Of a stretch of 64,000 nt of DNA, positions 23,980 to 33,869 are shown piece by piece. This stretch comes from DASSKA01 sp963839365. Its GTDB lineage: Bacteria > Actinomycetota > Actinomycetes > Propionibacteriales > Nocardioidaceae. A program made the translations under genes and the position numbers. The stretch covers positions 1,488,001 through 1,552,000 of the forward strand of contig CAWIUT010000001.1 in the NCBI GenBank assembly GCA_963839365.1. The letters are read 5' to 3'. The notes beneath the pieces are model-generated. The model saw nothing but the letters and a program-made list of their open reading frames with translations, was not told the DNA's origin and searched no databases. Each line of letters starts with the position of its first letter. Within the stretch, counting starts at the first letter, position 1.

Positions 23980-24755
23980 TGACGGGAATCGTCGAGGTCC
24001 ACCAAGTCTGGAAGAGGTTCGGCGCCAATGTCGTCCTACGAGGCGTGTCTCTTTCGGTGCAACCAGGAGAGGTGGTCTGCCTATTGGGGCCGTCAGGCTC
24101 GGGTAAGAGCACGCTTCTTCGATGCATAAACAACCTGGAAAACATCGATGCTGGACGAATTTGGATTAATGGCCATCTTGTGGGAGTCGTAGAGCGTGGG
24201 GATGGCCTGCGGACGATGACCGACTCGCAATCGAGTCGTCAACGTCGCGATGTGGGAATGGTATTCCAGAACTTCAATTTATTTCCCCATATGACCGCTT
24301 CGGAGAACGTGGCGCTCGGGCCAATTAAGGTCCTCCATACCCCGAAATCGGTCGCCTATGAGCAGGCTGCAAAATTGCTGGCTCAAGTTGGACTCGCTGG
24401 TCGCGAGTCAGGGTATCCACGGCAACTTTCTGGCGGACAGCAGCAACGCGTCGCCATTGCTCGTGCACTCGCCATGCAACCTAAGCTGCTGCTGTTCGAT
24501 GAGCCTACCTCCGCGCTGGACCCCGAACTGGTCGGCGAGGTGCTCAGCGTAATGCGTAACTTGGCCGACTCGGGGATGACGATGGTCGTGGTGACGCACG
24601 AAATCGGTTTTGCGAGGGATGTCGCCGATCGGGTGATCTTCATGGACCAGGGAGCAGTGGTTGAATCCGGTCCTGCTCACGAACTTCTTGACAGACCTTC
24701 CACCGAGCGTGCACGCCAGTTCCTGGTCCATGTGAGAGAGGCAGAGGTTTCATGA
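23979..24755 (+). CDS. Amino-acid ABC transporter ATPase (GlnQ/HisP type)
   Basis: A 258-residue ATPase with Walker A LGPSGSGKST, Q-loop GMVFQNFNLFPHMTASENV, signature LSGGQQQRVAIARALAMQP, Walker B LLLFDEPTSALDPE and H-loop VVVTHEIGFA. It contains a 15-20 residue insertion around residues 60-85 (VGVVERGDGLRTMTDSQ), common in HisP-like members. It overlaps the permease upstream and the oxidoreductase downstream by 4 bp each, so the operon is tightly coupled. Confidence 0.93.
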   Translation: MTGIVEVHQVWKRFGANVVLRGVSLSVQPGEVVCLLGPSGSGKSTLLRCINNLENIDAGRIWINGHLVGVVERGDGLRTMTDSQSSRQRRDVGMVFQNFNLFPHMTASENVALGPIKVLHTPKSVAYEQAAKLLAQVGLAGRESGYPRQLSGGQQQRVAIARALAMQPKLLLFDEPTSALDPELVGEVLSVMRNLADSGMTMVVVTHEIGFARDVADRVIFMDQGAVVESGPAHELLDRPSTERARQFLVHVREAEVS

Positions 24756-26041
24756 GTGCACCCGCAGGAGCAGCTAACCCGCGACGCGTAAGCATCGTGG
24801 GCGCAGGCATCTTAGGTTTGGCAACGGCCTACTACTTGCGCCGGGAGGGTCTCGACGTTTCAGTGTTCGAAGAGGGCGCCATTGGTGCTGGCGCGTCCTG
24901 GGGCAACGCTGGTGAGATCTGCCCCTCGTCGAGTGTGCCCCTGCCTTCGCGTGGCGTGGTTCGCGAAGGCATTGGTCAACTATTCCGTTCAGACAGTGCC
25001 TTCTACGTTCACCCGACGCAGGCTCTGAAAATGGCACCCTTTCTTCTTGGCTTTGCGCTCAGGTCAAAGGATCGTGCCTACCGCGCTGGTCTGGCAGCGC
25101 TGGACCTCCTGAATGAGCAGACGGAAGCCTGTCTCCAGGACATGGCTGCCGACGGTATCGGGCGGTCGATGCGTCACGAAGGCTATGTCTACTGCTTTCG
25201 CGACGAGGAAGCCGCGCGGGAGAGTCGTGGTAGGGCAGTCGAACTCGCAAAGCGTGGATTCGGCCCCGAACCGGGCCCCCTCGTGAGCGGCGCAGACTTG
25301 CACCACCTCGAACCGGCGATCTCGCTAGAAGGTGGATGGGGTTATCTGCAGGAAGGCGTTCTTTGGGTCGACCCAAGGGATCTGCTCTCTGACCTTGCGA
25401 CGTGGCTGCGTGCTAATGGAGTCGCGATTCACGAAGGGTCACGTGTGCGGGGCATCCGCACGAGAGCGGGCGGTGCCATGTTGCAGTTCAACGGTGATTC
25501 GCAGCTGACCGATGCTGTGGTTCTCGCCGCTGGTGCTCGGTCCGGGGAACTCGCTGACTCCGTGGGGGCGAAGCTCCGCTTGAAGCCTGGCAAGGGCTAT
25601 AGCTTTAGCGTGAAACCTGACGTTATGCCGGGCCACGTGATCGTGATGTCTCAGGTGCACTCAGTCGCAACGCCCATGGCCACTGGGCTGAGAATCGCTG
25701 GCACCATGGAGTTCGATGGCACCTACGACCGAATGAATCCAGGACGCATCAAGGCGATCGTCAAGGGGTCAGCAAAGTACCTGGCGGGTGTCGACTGGGG
25801 CGACCGGCGGGAAGAGTGGGTCGGCGCGAGGCCGATGACTCCTGACGGGCTGCCACACATTGGGGCCCTTGCGAACGCTCCGTCAGTCTTCGTTGCTACC
25901 GGGCACAATATGCTCGGTGTCAGCCTTGGCCCTGCGTCGGCCAAGGCAACAGCGGGCTTGGTCGCCGGGAAGTTGCGGCCCGAAGAGTACGAGGTGTTTT
26001 CCCCGAATCGCTTCTCGGCTAGACGCAGGGCACGTCGCTGA
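24752..26041 (+). CDS. DadA-like FAD-dependent D-amino-acid dehydrogenase/oxidase
   Basis: A 429-residue DAO-family flavoprotein. The N-terminal dinucleotide motif is VSIVGAGILGLATAYYLRREGLDVSVFE, followed by GASWGNAGEICP as in DadA. The C-terminal FAD segment is RPMTPDGLPHIGAL...VFVATGHNMLGVSLGPASAKATAGLV. It oxidises a D-amino acid or related amine to a keto acid, feeding electrons to the respiratory chain or oxygen. Its position at the end of an amino-acid uptake operon suggests the imported amino acid is its substrate. The exact substrate (D-Ala, hydroxyproline epimer or another) is open. Confidence 0.88.
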   Translation: MSAPAGAANPRRVSIVGAGILGLATAYYLRREGLDVSVFEEGAIGAGASWGNAGEICPSSSVPLPSRGVVREGIGQLFRSDSAFYVHPTQALKMAPFLLGFALRSKDRAYRAGLAALDLLNEQTEACLQDMAADGIGRSMRHEGYVYCFRDEEAARESRGRAVELAKRGFGPEPGPLVSGADLHHLEPAISLEGGWGYLQEGVLWVDPRDLLSDLATWLRANGVAIHEGSRVRGIRTRAGGAMLQFNGDSQLTDAVVLAAGARSGELADSVGAKLRLKPGKGYSFSVKPDVMPGHVIVMSQVHSVATPMATGLRIAGTMEFDGTYDRMNPGRIKAIVKGSAKYLAGVDWGDRREEWVGARPMTPDGLPHIGALANAPSVFVATGHNMLGVSLGPASAKATAGLVAGKLRPEEYEVFSPNRFSARRRARR

Positions 26042-26079
26042 CGCCGCGGCCCGGAGCAACGCGTCCGGCGCTGCGCGGT

Positions 26080-26301
26080 GCGGTGAGCCAAGTCGCCCTG
26101 ACTGCAGACCGCATCGTCAACGATCTAGGGGTCGTCGACAGTTCGCTCGTGAGCGCGGCATGGCTGCATGACATTGGGTGTGCCCCCAACTGGTCGCCTC
26201 GGGACTTCACCCTCTCGACGGTGCGCAGTTCCTTCAACTCGAGGGTCTGCCTGCAGAGGTGGTCAATCTGGTGGCGCATCATTCGGGGGTGACGACCGTT
26301 T
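26080..26301 (+). pseudogene. HD-domain phosphohydrolase remnant cut by the att site
   Basis: The frame SQVALTADRIVNDLG...SAAWLHDIGCAP holds the HD motif. After a run of Cs (about 26183-26187) it must shift by one base to continue LVASGLHPLDGAQFLQLEGL...VNLVAHHSGVT. It has no N-terminus and stops being HD-like just where the 136-bp direct repeat begins. It is clearly related to the complete HD gene at 44083-44631 in the element, as in AWLHDIG and HPLDGA-FL. This is probably the scar of an earlier, related element at the same tRNA gene. Confidence 0.7.
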
Positions 26302-26437
26302 GGGGGCCGGACGGCCAGATCGAATGCTCCGCGGCCTTCCCAGAGCGGAGGCCTTCGGCGGCAAACCTGCAGGTCAGGTGCAGCTTTGGTGGTTGGAGCG
26401 GATGACGGGAATCGAACCCGCATTATCAGCTTGGGAA
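26302..26437. repeat. attL: left 136-bp direct repeat with truncated tRNA-Gly 3' end
   Basis: It is identical base for base to 51815-51950. It includes 44 nt of tRNA 3' sequence (26394-26437, minus-strand sense) with the T arm, CCA and the anticodon loop TTCCCAA, at which the match stops. The tRNA here lacks its 5' half and is not functional. The other 92 bp are the tRNA downstream flank, including a GGCCT/AGGCC hairpin likely to be its terminator. Confidence 0.95.
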
Positions 26438-26616
26438 TTCGATGCAAATCCCCAGTTGCCGCTCAGCGGGCTGACCGTCACCGCCTTGTATTCACCGCGA
26501 GTGACCGTGGCTTGGGGCCGTTGGGGGGCCCGCAGCAGACCACGCCAATTCGGCAATCCCTGTTGCGGTGTTCTCGCACTCCCCTGGTGGAGGAGTCTGG
26601 TCTCAGGTGTCTCTGG
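26438..26616. other. Element left end, no gene seen
   Basis: This stretch between attL and the first membrane-protein gene holds no coding sequence I can support. Integrase arm sites would be expected near an att site but I cannot point to a specific repeat. Confidence 0.4.
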
Positions 26617-27072
26617 CTACCGCAGGGCTCCGTAGAGCAGAGCTTGGTCCTGCCGGACTGTCTCGGCGGGATAGCAGTCTGGGTGCTGGGTCACGAGGCG
26701 AAGCGCGGAGACGAACCTGGCCTGGCTTCCCGGGGTAGGAAGTGGGCCGGACATGTCGTGGAAGGCCTTCGTGACCGATGCCTTGATCTTCAGGCACTCC
26801 GTCGTCTGAGTAGAAGCAGAAACGCTGTTGCTGGCCGCAAACCACCCCGCGGAAGCTCCCGCAAGTGCGCAGATGGCGGCGGTGGCGACTATCTGGAGGG
26901 TTCTCGGCGCCTGCTCGCCGTTAGGTCTCAGTGTCGCCAACAAGCCACCGGCGGCCATCAGGCCAACCCCCAGCAACAGAGCGGCGAGTTGGCCGTTGCG
27001 CACCCCGTACACGACGCCTGCCAGACCCAAGGCCAGGAGCAGAACAGTGGAGGCGATTCGCACAAGCCTCAT
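26617..27072 (-). CDS. Membrane protein of unknown function
   Basis: A 151-residue protein that starts MRLVRIASTVLLLALGLAGV. It has three predicted transmembrane helices within the first 85 residues (about 6-24, 30-48 and 60-80, e.g. IVATAAICALAGASAGWFAA) and an external or periplasmic C-terminal part with two cysteines (TECLKIKAS, HPDCYPAE), possibly disulfide-linked. It is transcribed towards attL, away from the transfer cluster. I recognise no family; an accessory or entry-exclusion-like role would be speculation. Confidence 0.6.
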   Translation of the reverse strand: MRLVRIASTVLLLALGLAGVVYGVRNGQLAALLLGVGLMAAGGLLATLRPNGEQAPRTLQIVATAAICALAGASAGWFAASNSVSASTQTTECLKIKASVTKAFHDMSGPLPTPGSQARFVSALRLVTQHPDCYPAETVRQDQALLYGALR

Positions 27073-27305
27073 ACCGGCAAGGTACCTCTGCCCTTCGCTG
27101 CGTGGCAGCGAATGGATCCGCCAGTCGGCCGGTGGTGGCCTTCCGTTGGGATGCGGTTGCCGCAACGTTCACCGAACTCCTTCGGCGCGCCTCTCCCTGT
27201 CAACCCCCAAAGTAAAGAAAAGGTAAAAACCGTAGTTCGCATCCACGCGAGGGAGGCGGCTGCGGCTGCCGGTACCTCGCTGGCCTACCTCGGGAGGTAT
27301 TACCC

Positions 27306-27572
27306 ATGCCCCAGCTGATCATCGCCAACCTCATCTCGGCGTCTCCAAGCATCAACTCGCACGGCATCGTCGACTGGGCGGTCAAGAACATCATCCCGAT
27401 CGTGCTGCTGGTGATCGGGATCGGGATCATCGCCGGTGCCCGCAAGGGTCAGATGAGCCAGAACGCGCTGACGATCACCAACGTGCTGCTCGGCTGCTGC
27501 GTTATTGCCGGCGCCGCGCTGTTCTACGGGTTCGCCGACAACATCGCCTCGTTCGTGTTCTCCAAGGGGTGA
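27306..27572 (+). CDS. Small two-helix membrane protein, VirB2/TrbC-like position
   Basis: An 88-residue protein with two hydrophobic helices, residues about 28-45 (IIPIVLLVIGIGIIAGA) and 57-80 (VLLGCCVIAGAALFYGFA). Size, topology and place at the head of a VirB3-like/VirB4/VirB6 cluster fit the pilin-like subunit of actinobacterial type IV secretion clusters. No sequence motif proves it. The ATG follows GGGAGGT (about 27293-27299). Confidence 0.65.
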   Translation: MPQLIIANLISASPSINSHGIVDWAVKNIIPIVLLVIGIGIIAGARKGQMSQNALTITNVLLGCCVIAGAALFYGFADNIASFVFSKG

Positions 27573-27578
27573 CCCCTG

Positions 27579-27941
27579 GTGATCCTTCGTCCTGACGACG
27601 AGGTGTACCGGGTCGATGCGGTCTGGCTAGGCCCTCGCGGCCTGACCCTGCCCTGGACGGCGCGGTACTCCGCCTACGGCATCTGGCTGGTCCTGTTCGT
27701 CGGTGTGCTGCTCATCGAGGCGGTGCTGCCCATGAGGGTGAGCACACCCCCGATCTGGGAGCTGGTGCTCACGATCCTGGCGACGTACGGACTGACCGGC
27801 GTCATCGACCACGACCGCCCCCTCGCCAGCGTCTGGCAGCTGGTGCGTGCAGAGGTGACCGCACCACGACCCCGGCAGCCGGAGCGGCCCATTCGCATCT
27901 CGACCTCCACTGTCCGGGTGAGGAGCAGGAATGTCCCGTAA
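27579..27941 (+). CDS. VirB3/PrgI-like conjugation membrane protein
   Basis: A 120-residue protein with a short N-terminal strand segment (DEVYRVDAVWLGPRGLTLPW), two adjacent transmembrane helices (about 34-52 and 62-80) and a basic Pro/Arg-rich tail. It lies between the pilin-like gene and virB4, overlapping the latter by 11 bp. That is the usual place for the PrgI/TcpE/VirB3-type inner-membrane component. The assignment rests mainly on context. Confidence 0.6.
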   Translation: MILRPDDEVYRVDAVWLGPRGLTLPWTARYSAYGIWLVLFVGVLLIEAVLPMRVSTPPIWELVLTILATYGLTGVIDHDRPLASVWQLVRAEVTAPRPRQPERPIRISTSTVRVRSRNVP

Positions 27942-30463
27942 GCAGCGCGACCCCTCCGTGCGCGCCAAGCTGGCGCTGCGCAACATTGACGACAATCTGT
28001 GCTTCACCGACCGCGAGGCCTGGGCCTGGTTCGTGCTGCCGACCCAGCCATGGGCGTTCCGCTCCGACGCACAGCGCGAGCAGTTGCTGTTCGGCTCCGG
28101 CGACGCCCTATCCTGGCTGGCCGGGCACCGGCTGCACCTGCGCGTGACCACCAGGCCCTACCCAGCGGCCGCGTGGGCCAGACACCTGGACGAGAACACC
28201 CCGGCTCCGCTGCGGTCCACGGGCGGGGAGTCATGGGGAGACCATCTGGTCGGGCTCCAGGAGCACCTGCGCCATCAGACGATGGCCGAGAAGGAGATCT
28301 TCCTCGGCGTCCGGCTGACCAACCGGTCCTCCAGCCACCGGCTCGTCGCCGCACTCTTCCGCCGCCCCGGCAACATCGAGCATGCGCGGCTGCTGTCACT
28401 GGTCGAGCGGGTCACCGAGACCGTCGGACTTCCTGGCCTGGAGGGCCGCCCGGCTACCGCCGCGGAGATGGAGTGGCTGCTGCGCCGCTCGGTCGGTCTC
28501 GGTCTGCCGGCTCCCGCGCTGCTGTCACCGGCTGAGGCCGAGACGTGGGAGCCGGATGACCTGCACAGCTTCACCGACACGGTGGAGTACGCCGCCCAAC
28601 CCCTCGGGCGGACCGTGCAGGTCACCGGCCGCGATGACCAGCGCACCGTGCAGCGTCACCTCGCCGTGCTGTCCGTCGGGCGGGTCGAGGAGATCGAGGC
28701 ACCGGACCCGGCGCACGAGCCCTGGCTATCGCACACCGACCGGCTGCCGTTCCCCGTCGAGTGGTCGGCACAGTTCGACATACTCTCCGGGCCAGCTGCC
28801 AAGCAGTCGATCCAGCGCAAGCTGCTGGTGGTCCGGGACATGCAGCGGCACTTCCATGAGCACGATCTCGACGAGCCGCTCGCACTGGACCGGCAGGCCC
28901 GCCACGCCCGCGAGGTCGAGGACCAGATGAGCCGGGGCGACGGACGTCGCGGCCGCCCGCGTGCACGGCTGGTTCCGGATCGCCGTGGCCGCCCCCAGCG
29001 AGGAGGAGTGCCTCGAGCGGGTCCGCCGGGTCACCTCGTCGTACCGCGGCCGCCGGGTCACCATCGAGCACCCCCGCGGCCAGTACGGCCTGCTGCGCGA
29101 GTTCATCCCCGGAGAACCGGTCTCCACCTCTGCCTACCGCCGCCGGCTGCCGATGCTCTACCTGACCGCCGGGGTGCCCACCGCCTCCAGCCAGCTCGGC
29201 GACCGTCGAGGTCCCTACGTCGGCTACACCGCCGGCTCGTCTCGCCGCGCGGTCATGTTCGACACCCACTACGCCACCGAGGTCAAGGAGACCTCCGGCC
29301 TGGTCCCCGTGGTCGGCGGACTGGGCGCCGGCAAGAGCGTCCTGCTCGGTCAGGTCACCTACGAGGCGGTACGCCGGGGCATCCCCTCGGTCGTGCTGGA
29401 CCCCTCCGGCCCGCTGGCCAGGCTGACCGCCTTGCCCGAGCTCGCCGAGCACGCCGAGCACATCGACCTCACCACGGCCGACGCGGGCACGCTCAACCCG
29501 TTCGAGGTGGTGGCACCACCCCAGCGCATCGCCTACCCCGACCAGGACGCGTTCGCCGAGGCAGAGATTCTGGCCGCCCAGGACCGGAAGCTGCTGACCA
29601 TGGATGTGGTCAAGATGCTGCTCCCGCCGTCCCTGGACGCGATGCCCGAGACCGCGCTGGTGGTCTCCGATGCCGTCCGCGCCACCAAGGGAGAAGCCAC
29701 CGCGTCCCTGTGGGACGTCGTTGAGAACCTCGAGCAGCTGGAGGTGCCGCACGGCCGGGTGGTCGCGAACTACCTGCGCGACATGGCCGAGCTGCCGCTG
29801 GCGCGGCTGTTCTTCCCCCACGCCGGCCAGCACAGTGAGCGGCTGGAGGCCACGCTGACCGTGCTCACCATGCCGGGACTGGTGCTGCCGCCGCGCTCGG
29901 TGCCCCGTGAGCACTGGTCCACCTCCGAGCAGCTCGCGGTCCCGCTGCTGCACCTGGCCGCCTGGTACGCCACGCGTGCCGTGTACGGGCGCAGCATGGG
30001 CAGCCGCAAGCTGGTCGCGCTCGACGAGACCCACTTCCTCGGCGAGTGGTCCGCCGGCCGAGCGCTGTTCACCCGCCTGGGCCGCGACTCGCGGAAGTGG
30101 AACACCTGCGTGCTGGCCGCCTCCCAGAACCCCGCCGACGTGCTGGGCATGGACGTCGCCAACTTCATGTCGGCCGCGTTCGTCGGTCGGATCGAGGACG
30201 AGGACGCCGCCCGCGACGGCCTGCGGATGCTGCGCGTCAAGACCGGCGTCGGCTACGAACGGGCGCTCGCCAGCCTCTCCGCCGGCCGCGGAGCCGCCGG
30301 GTTCCGCGAGTTCGTGATGCGCGACGTCGACGGCCACGTGGACAAGATCCGCGTCGACCTGGCCGCCACCCCTGGGCTGCTCGAGGCGCTCAACACCACT
30401 GCAAGCCAGGCGGGATCGAAGGCCGCGTCGGGTGACGGCCACCGCCGGGAGCAGGTCGCATGA
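27931..30463 (+). pseudogene. VirB4/TraC-like conjugation ATPase, one frameshift
   Basis: The first 335 codons run in the frame of ATG 27931 (MSRKQRDPSVRAKLALRN). From about 28937 the protein continues in the next frame (RVHGWFRIAVAAPSEEECLE...) to 30463, about 840 residues in all, the normal VirB4 size. Walker A is VVGGLGAGKSVLLGQ (about residue 465); the Walker B/DE region is KLVALDETHFL. The shift can be explained by one extra G in GGGG at 28933-28936. No other lesion is visible, so the defect is either very recent or a sequence error. The intact enzyme powers assembly of, and export through, the type IV channel. Confidence 0.85.
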
Positions 30464-32326
30464 GGACCCGCCGCGTCGTCGTACTCGCCGCCGTTCTGGC
30501 GCTTCTCGGGGTCGTCCTCCCCGCGTCGTCTGCGTCCGCGGACGTCATCCGCGCGTTCCCGGGGATCAGCTGCAAGAGCGCACCCACCCCGGACATGCCC
30601 GGCCAGGGGCTGAGCGGCTTCTTCCTCAAGCAGCCCCACCCGCTACCGCCGCAGGCCGACCCCTTCGCTAGCGGGTCGAAGCACGACCATCTACCAGCAG
30701 TACGGCTTCGCTGGGCTGCGCTGGCACGACTACGACCTCGGGTGCGGCCCCGACGCGGCGCGTGACCCCGGGGCAGTCATCGGTACGGCGCTGAGCAACT
30801 GGATGATGAACATCCCCGTCTCGGTCACCGCGCTGACGACCTCGCTGACCCAGGTCGCCTTCCACCCCACGTTCCTGAACGTGTTCGACCCGATCATCAC
30901 CCGGATCTCGACCTCGCTGCACAACAGCCTGTTCGCGACCTGGATCCCGGCCGTGCTCGCCCTGCTCGGAATCGCCATCCTGATCCGCGCCCGCCGCCAC
31001 GCCCTGGCCACCACCGCCGGCGCGATCGGCTGGGCGCTGATGGTCATCCTGCTGGCCACCGCACTGTTCCGCTGGCCCATCGCAGCCGGTCACATCGCCG
31101 ACCAGACCGTCACCTCCACGCTCGGCGGCGTCGTGAACAGCATCGACGGCAACAACCGGAACATCGACCCGGGCACCTCGGTCGCCTCCAACGTCGAGGA
31201 GTCGATCTTCTACAAGTCCTGGCTCGCCGGCACGCTCGGCTCCACCGACTCCAAGACCGCCAAGAGGTACGGGCCGCAGCTGTTCAAGGCCCAGGCGCTG
31301 ACCTGGCGGCAGGCGTACATCGTCGAGCACAACCCGGCCCGCGGCCGGCAGATCATCAACACCAAGGAACAGCAGTGGTCCAACGTCGCCGCCCAGGTGA
31401 AGGCCACCGACCCGATGGCGTACGAGTTCCTCACCGGCCACCGCTCCGACACGAGGGTCGGCTACGCCGTGCTCGCCACGGTCGGCGCCCTGCTCGCCGT
31501 CCCGTTCCTGCTGGTGGCCGCGCTGCTGCTGCTCGGCTCGTTCATGATCGTGCGGCTCGCGGTGATGCTCTTCCCCGCCTTCGCGACCCTCGGCGTCTTC
31601 CCGTCCGCTCGAGGGATCGTGGTCGGCCTCGGCCGCACCGTCGGCGCCGCCCTGGTGAACTCAGTCATCTTCGGGATCGGCGCAGCGGTGACCGTCCGCG
31701 TGCTCGGTCTGATCCTCGACCCCGCCTCGCGGCTGCCGGGCTGGCTGAGCCTGGTGCTGATGCCGCTGTTCAGCGTGATCATGTGGGTCGCCCTCAAGCC
31801 GTTCCGCCGGCTCACCACCATGGTCAGCTCCCACGCGGACCCGTTCGGCGAGGGGGTGGGCTCCTTCGGGCGAGCCGGACACCATGCCAGCCGCTGGGCC
31901 AAGAAGGCAGCCACCACCGCTGCCGCCGTCTACACCGGCGACATGGCAGCCGCGGCCACCGTCGCCGCCGCCTCGAAGGACGACGAGAACACCGCGGAGC
32001 AGGCACCGGACCGCGCCGAGGCGCGCCCCACTCCAGTCGAGCCCAACCTTGCCGTGGCTGGCCGACCAGCACCGAAGGAGCTGCCCACTGCTTCGGTGCC
32101 CAGTGCTCCGGTGACTGACGGATCATCCACGCCACCGCCGCGACCTGCTTCGCCTTCGGAGTCGCCGGGCTGGCGTCCGCCCGAGGCGTTGCCGGAAGGC
32201 TTCGTGCCCAAGCCCACCTCCGAGGGCGTGCCGTTGCCGCCAACCGAACCGGAGTGGCAGGACGGCGAAGAGGTGTACGCGATCTACCGGCCCAGCGACG
32301 AGGGCTTCGGCGACGATGCTGCATAG
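30460..32326 (+). pseudogene. VirB6/TrbL-like polytopic conjugation protein, one frameshift
   Basis: The N-terminus MRTRRVVVLAAVLALLGVVLPASSASA is a signal peptide or first helix. After about 73 codons (to DPFASGS, about 30678) the frame shifts by one base and continues TTIYQQYGFAGLRWHDYDLGC... with six or seven helices (e.g. WIPAVLALLGIAILI, LLAVPFLLVAALLLLGSFMIV) and a long Pro/Ser/Ala-rich cytoplasmic tail to 32326. This architecture is that of VirB6-like pore proteins of actinobacterial conjugation clusters. One surplus A in GAA at 30678-30680 would explain the break. It overlaps virB4 by 4 bp. Confidence 0.78.
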
Positions 32327-32850
32327 GTTCACCGCCTGGGCGCTCTTCTCGCCCGCTCGTCTGGGCCTCGTCGCGTTGGTCGGACTGGTCGCGGTGGCTG
32401 CCGTCGTCGTGGTGGTCCACCGGCCGGCCTCCGCGATCGCCCAGTCCCACGCGCCGCGCCGACGCATCCTCGTGCAGGATCTTCCGCGCACGTCAGTGCA
32501 CCGACGTCACCTGGTCGCGCCTCGGAGACCAGCCTCCTACCGTCGGGGCGCGGCACGTGGTCAGGCGCTTCCTGGCGGTGTACCTGCGCTCCTCATCCAA
32601 GACGCCCGCTCACGTTCCCACCGAGCTGGGTCGGCTCTGCACCCCTGCGTTGTGGAGCGGCCTGCGACTTGCCGACCCCTCGGCGCTTCCTGCTGGGCCC
32701 CTCGTGAGCCTCGGCCAGGCGGCAAAGGGCTCCTACGCGAGCGAATACACCGCCGATCTCGCGCACGGTGCAACCCTCACGGTCGACGTCGTTGCCTGGA
32801 GCCACGGGTGGCGGGTCTCGGACGTGCGCCTCAAGGACGGCAGCTCGTGA
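32316..32850 (+). pseudogene. VirB8/TcpC-like conjugation protein, one frameshift
   Basis: It starts at ATG 32316 (MLHRFTAWALFSPARLGLVALVG), with one membrane helix at about residues 15-35. Near 32450-32460 it changes frame to continue CRIFRARQCTDVTWSRLGDQ and ends VSDVRLKDGSS at 32850. The soluble domain (RFLAVYLRS..., then VDVVAWSHGWRVSDV) resembles the NTF2-like fold of VirB8/TcpC proteins, though this is judged by pattern only. It overlaps its neighbours by 11 bp and 4 bp. Confidence 0.6.
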
Positions 32851-33869
32851 GCCGGAAGCTGGTCCTGGTGGCGGCCTCTGCGACGGGCCTCGGCCTGGTC
32901 GTGGTCGTCGGCGTTCCGGTGGTGATGATGGCCAGCCTCATTGGGGGAATGGGCGGAGGTCCCGCCCTGGCGTCAAGTCGCTCTCGGGTCTCGCCGTGCA
33001 CGCTGAATCCGTCCGCGACGTCGGTGTCCGATCTCGACGCGGAACAGATCTCGAACGCCCGCCGGATCATCGCCGTGGGAAAGTCCCTGCACGTTCCTCC
33101 GCGGGGATGGCTGATCGCGATCGCCGCGGCGCTCCAGGAGTCCGGGCTTCGCAACCTGCCCTACGGGGACCGCGACTCACTGGGACTGATGCAACAGCGC
33201 CCCTCAGCCGGCTGGGGGACGCCGGCTCAGATCCTCAACCCGACGTACGCGATCCGCGCCTTCTACGGCGGCCCACACTCGCCGACCTCGGACTCGGGCC
33301 TGCTGTCGGTGCATGGCTGGCAGACGATGCCTCTCTGGCAGGCAGCCCAGAGCGTCCAGCACTCCGCGTTCCCGTTCGCCTACCAGCAGCACGAAGCGCT
33401 CGCCGCCCAACTGGTCCACCGACTGGCCGGAGACACCCCCGGCTGCCGGACTCTCACAGCCGGGCCCTGGGGCCTGCCCGTGGCAACCTCGTACACACTC
33501 ACGTCCGGCTTCGGAGCACGGATCTCACCGACCACCGGGCAGCCCGACTTCCACACGGGAGAGGACTTCGCCGTGCCCATCGGGACACCGGCTCGCGCGG
33601 TCTCACGAGGTGTCGTCGTCTTCACCGGCTGGGACGGCGGCTACGGCAACCTGATCCGGATCCGCCACGCGCACGGCGTCGAGTCCTGGTACGGCCACCT
33701 GTCCGCCATCAAGGTGCACGTCGGCCAACACGTCAGGAAGGGAGCGGTCATCGGTCTCACCGGCTCGACTGGAAACTCGACCGGTCCGCACCTCCACCTT
33801 GAGATCCGAGTCAACGACCAGCCGACTGACCCGCTGCCCTTCCTCCGCTCGAAAGGACTGCATCCATGA
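32847..33869 (+). CDS. Cell-wall hydrolase of the transfer module: lysozyme-like + M23 peptidase
   Basis: An intact 340-residue protein. There is an N-terminal membrane anchor (residues 5-30). A transglycosylase-like domain follows (ARRIIAVGKSLHVPPRGWLIAIAAALQESGLRNLPYGDRDSLGLMQQRPSAGWGT; catalytic Glu in ALQES). The C-terminal M23 metallopeptidase domain has the HTGEDFA and HLHLE zinc motifs. It would open peptidoglycan locally so the transfer channel can pass. Start GTG 32847 overlaps the upstream stop (GTGA). It is one of the few uninterrupted long genes in this half of the element. Confidence 0.88.
   Translation: MSRKLVLVAASATGLGLVVVVGVPVVMMASLIGGMGGGPALASSRSRVSPCTLNPSATSVSDLDAEQISNARRIIAVGKSLHVPPRGWLIAIAAALQESGLRNLPYGDRDSLGLMQQRPSAGWGTPAQILNPTYAIRAFYGGPHSPTSDSGLLSVHGWQTMPLWQAAQSVQHSAFPFAYQQHEALAAQLVHRLAGDTPGCRTLTAGPWGLPVATSYTLTSGFGARISPTTGQPDFHTGEDFAVPIGTPARAVSRGVVVFTGWDGGYGNLIRIRHAHGVESWYGHLSAIKVHVGQHVRKGAVIGLTGSTGNSTGPHLHLEIRVNDQPTDPLPFLRSKGLHP

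Noticed and set aside
26394..26437. Second tRNA-Gly gene at the left att site
   Set aside because: Only the 3' half from the anticodon loop to CCA is present; the D arm and 5' acceptor strand are missing, so it is an att remnant.
28927..28960. Programmed frameshift in the virB4-like gene
   Set aside because: No slippery heptamer or following pseudoknot is evident, and comparable breaks occur in many unrelated genes of the element, so a common cause of decay or sequence error is more likely.
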